From Paulinella micropora (taxonomy: Eukaryota; Cercozoa; Imbricatea; Euglyphida): 64,000 nt of DNA. A program made the position numbers and the translations under genes. The stretch is from the NCBI GenBank assembly GCA_009731375.1, contig BJOX01000173.1, positions 482,055 through 546,054 on the forward strand, given 5' to 3'. The notes under the pieces are model-generated. The model worked only from the letters and a program-made list of their open reading frames with translations, did not search any database and was not told the DNA's origin. Every line of letters starts with the position of its first letter. Within the stretch, counting starts at the first letter, position 1. Of the stretch, positions 61,790 to 64,000 are shown piece after piece.

Positions 61790-62330
61790 GCTTGGACCAG
61801 AACGAAGCGATTGATTTCGTTGACTTTGTGCAACGAAGCGCTTGAAGTTGTGTTGGCTTGGCCGAGAACGAAGTGCTTCAAGTCCTCGAATAACCCTTGG
61901 CCGAGAACGAAGCGCTCGAAGTCGTGAAATTTGGCAGACAACGAAGCGCTCGAAGTTGTTGACTTGCCGAGAACCAAGCATTTCAAGTCGTTTGCTTGGC
62001 GCACACTAAGCGCTTGACTTCAAGTTGTTGACTTGGCCGACAACGAAGCGCTTTAAGTGGTTGACCGTGTAGCAGCACAAAGAAGTGCTTGAAGTTGTTG
62101 ACTCGGCCGAGAACGAAGCGTTTGAAGTCGTCGATCGTGTAGCATCACAAGTCAGCCTTGAAGTTGTTGACTTGGTCGGGAACGAAACGCTTGAAGTCCT
62201 TGATCGTATAGCATCACAACGAAGCGCTTGAAGTTGTGTTGACTTGGTCAAGAACGAAGCGCTTGAAGTTGTCCATCGTGTAGCATCACAAATCAGCCTT
62301 TGAAGTTGTTGACTTGATGCTTGTGGGGCT
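61790..62330. repeat. Degenerate minisatellite (GAACGAAGCGCTTGAAGT units)
   Basis: About a dozen units built on AACGAAGCGCTTGAAGT-GTTGACTTGG occur at irregular 40-65-bp spacing, some with a GTGTAGCATCACAA insert. It ends immediately before the PSTK-like frame. Confidence 0.85.
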
Positions 62331-62772
62331 GGGTCATCGCCTGCTGGGACTCGAGCCCTTACACAAACAAACACAACAACAGCAGCAGCAGCAACAGCAG
62401 CAGCAGCAACAACAACAGCAACAGCAGCAGCAACAACAACAACAAACACTCACCCATGCTGCACTTCTAGTCCTGATCGGTCTGCCCGCGGCCGGCAAGT
62501 CAACACTCAGCCGGTATGCATGAGTGTATGTACATTTCTATGCATATTTTTATGTAGGTATATTCGAGACTGCCTAGTGCCGGCCATTTCCAAGGGAGAT
62601 CGAGTTGTGAAGGGTACATACATACATACATACATACATACATACATACATACATACATACATACATGCATACATACATACATACATACATTCACAGGCC
62701 TCCCAGAATGTTACAGCAAAGGAGAGTTGTGCTGCGACCTCGTCAGCTTCGATGAGTATTACACTGCTGAAG
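62317..62772 (+). CDS. PSTK-like P-loop kinase, 5' exons (partial)
   Basis: Exon 1 runs from a possible ATG at 62,317 to 62,513: a short leader, a poly-Gln tract from (CAG/CAA)n, then ALLVLIGLPAAGKSTLSR with the Walker A P-loop. Exon 2 is 62,558-62,613 (YIRDCLVPAISKGDRVVK) and exon 3 is 62,698-62,772 (GLPECYSKGELCCDLVSFDE and YYTAE). All three join in frame with GT-AG borders. GLPAAGKST and the following [FY]-D-[DE] strand match L-seryl-tRNA(Sec) kinase, which phosphorylates Ser-tRNA(Sec) for selenocysteine synthesis. Another small P-loop kinase is possible. The rest of the gene is not in view: tandem copies of the exon 3 end and TATG/TACA arrays fill the window to its end. Confidence 0.6.
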
Positions 62773-63500
62773 GTATGTATGTATGTATGTATGTATGTAT
62801 GTATGTATGTATGTATGTATGTATGTATGTCGACCTTGTCAGTTTCGATGAGTATTACACCGCTGAAGGTTGTTTATGTATGTATGTATGTATGTATGTA
62901 TGTATGTATGTGTGTATGTATGTCGACCTCGTCAGTTTCGATGAGTATTACACCGCTGAAGGTTGTTTATATATGTATGTATGTATGTATGTATGTACTG
63001 CGACCTCGTCAGTTTCGATGAGTATTACACCGCTCAAGGTTGTTTATGTATGTATGTATGTATGTATGTATGTATGTGTATGTATGTATATGTATGTGCG
63101 ACCTCGTCAGTTTCGATGAGTATTACACTGCTGAAGGTTGTTTATGTATGTATGTTTTTATGTATGTATGTATGTATGTATGTATGTCCTCGTCAGTTTC
63201 GATGAGTATTACACCGCTGAACGTTGTTTATGTATGTATGTATGTATGTATGTATGTATGTATGTATGCAGTTTCGATGAGTATTACACCGCCGAAGGTT
63301 GTTTATGTATGTATGTATGTATGTATGTATGTATGTATGTATATGTATGTTTCGATGAGTATTACACCGCTGAAGGTTGTTTATGTATGTATGTATGTAT
63401 GCATGTATGTATGTATGTATGTATGTATGTATGTATGTATATGTATGTATGTATGTGCGACCTCGTCAGTTTCGATTAGTATTACACAGCTGAAGGTAGT
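62738..63500 (+). repeat. Tandem copies of an exon end with splice donor and (TATG)n
   Basis: The segment CGACCTCGTCAGTTTCGATG...ACACCGCTGAAG, which is the end of PSTK-like exon 3, recurs about nine times. Copies begin near 62,738, 62,830, 62,926, 63,000, 63,098, 63,186, 63,270, 63,350 and 63,459. Each is followed by GTTGTTTATG or GTATG and a TATG array. Some copies are shortened at the left. Confidence 0.9.
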
Positions 63501-63960
63501 TTATGTATGTATGTATGTATGTATGTATGTATGTATGTATGTATGTATGTATGTCTGTACGTACGTATGTATAATACATACATGTACATACATACATACA
63601 TACATACATACATACATACATACATACATTCGTATATACATACATACGTATAGTATATACATACGTACATGTATACATACATACATACATACATACATAC
63701 ATACATACATACATACGTACGTACATACATACATACATACATAACATACATACATAACATACATAACATACATACATACATACATACATACATACATACA
63801 TACATACATACGTACATACATACATACATACATACATACATACATACATACAATACATACATACAATACATACATACAATACATACATACAATACATAAT
63901 ACATACATACATACATACATTTACATACATACATACAGACATACATACATACATGCATAC
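63500..63960. repeat. (TATG)n/(CATA)n array with strand switch
   Basis: TATG repeats change to the complementary CATA phase near 63,570-63,590 through ACGTACGTATGTATAATACA, so the array is a large near-palindrome. It continues nearly to the window end. Confidence 0.9.
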
Positions 63961-64000
63961 ATATACATATTTATACTTTATATAATGTATATATATATAC

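Noticed and set aside
62738-63500. CRISPR-like array (regular repeats with spacers)
   Set aside because: The repeat is the end of a eukaryotic exon and the spacers are TATG microsatellite, so neither unit is CRISPR-like.
62500-63958. Frames reading MYVCMYVC or YIHTYIHT
   Set aside because: They are artefacts of TATG/CATA tetranucleotide arrays. Only the PSTK-like exons carry coding signal.

Overview
This window is nuclear DNA of a eukaryote, most likely a single-celled alga or other protist. Spliceosomal introns, LTR retrotransposons, DNA transposons, a tRNA-derived SINE and very long microsatellites show this. The species cannot be named from the sequence. Four host genes are recognisable: a copper monooxygenase of the PHM type (23.4-24.4 kb, minus, partial), a sterol desaturase/fatty-acid hydroxylase (28.3-29.0 kb, plus), a seven-exon RBM5/RBM10-type splicing factor (55.3-58.6 kb, minus), and the start of a PSTK-like P-loop kinase (62.3-62.8 kb, plus).

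The centre of the window (31,436-51,651) is a complete integrated DNA virus of the Polinton-like virus (PLV)/virophage/Maverick assemblage. It is 20,216 bp long, has ~350-bp terminal inverted repeats, and is flanked by a 6-bp target duplication (CAGTTT). It carries the full morphogenesis set: double-jelly-roll major capsid protein, penton-like minor capsid protein, FtsK/HerA packaging ATPase and adenain-like protease. It also has a retroviral-type integrase, a fibre ending in an intramolecular chaperone (S74) domain, a second surface-protein candidate, a HIRAN protein, ExoX-C-type proteins, a zinc-finger protein and several small proteins. The protein-primed family B DNA polymerase is broken. 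It retains Exo I-III and motif A, then is fused by an internal deletion to an ExoX-C gene, so motifs B and C are gone. About eight to ten further frameshifts lie in viral genes, while the 1,915-codon retrotransposon pol and the host splicing-factor gene are intact. This argues for real decay of the provirus.

Two viral features look little described. First, a ~100-130-bp palindromic unit (outer arms TGATATTT/AAATATCA, inner arms AAACATCG/CGATGTTT) sits directly at stop codons at four gene ends and is a candidate transcript-end signal. Second, one viral gene is interrupted by a 51-nt spliceosomal intron.

Left of the provirus there is first a truncated Ty3/Gypsy pol fused to a ~200-bp fragment of a related PLV (985-5,019). 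A complete Ty3/Gypsy element follows (5,998-16,387, minus, with LTRs, PBS, gag, pol, PPT and a CAAC duplication). Next come a 2.3-kb TA-target DNA transposon, a related MITE, a triplicated 1.03-kb unit, the PHM gene, long GATA/TTC/GAA arrays and the desaturase gene.

Right of the provirus lie a decayed gag-like region, an ORF split by a second MITE copy, the RBM5/10 gene, a cluster of (CAA)n-tailed repeats, the SINE, long trinucleotide arrays, a minisatellite, and the PSTK-like gene. The third exon end and splice donor of that gene are repeated about nine times together with (TATG)n. Six assembly gaps (runs of N) interrupt the window.
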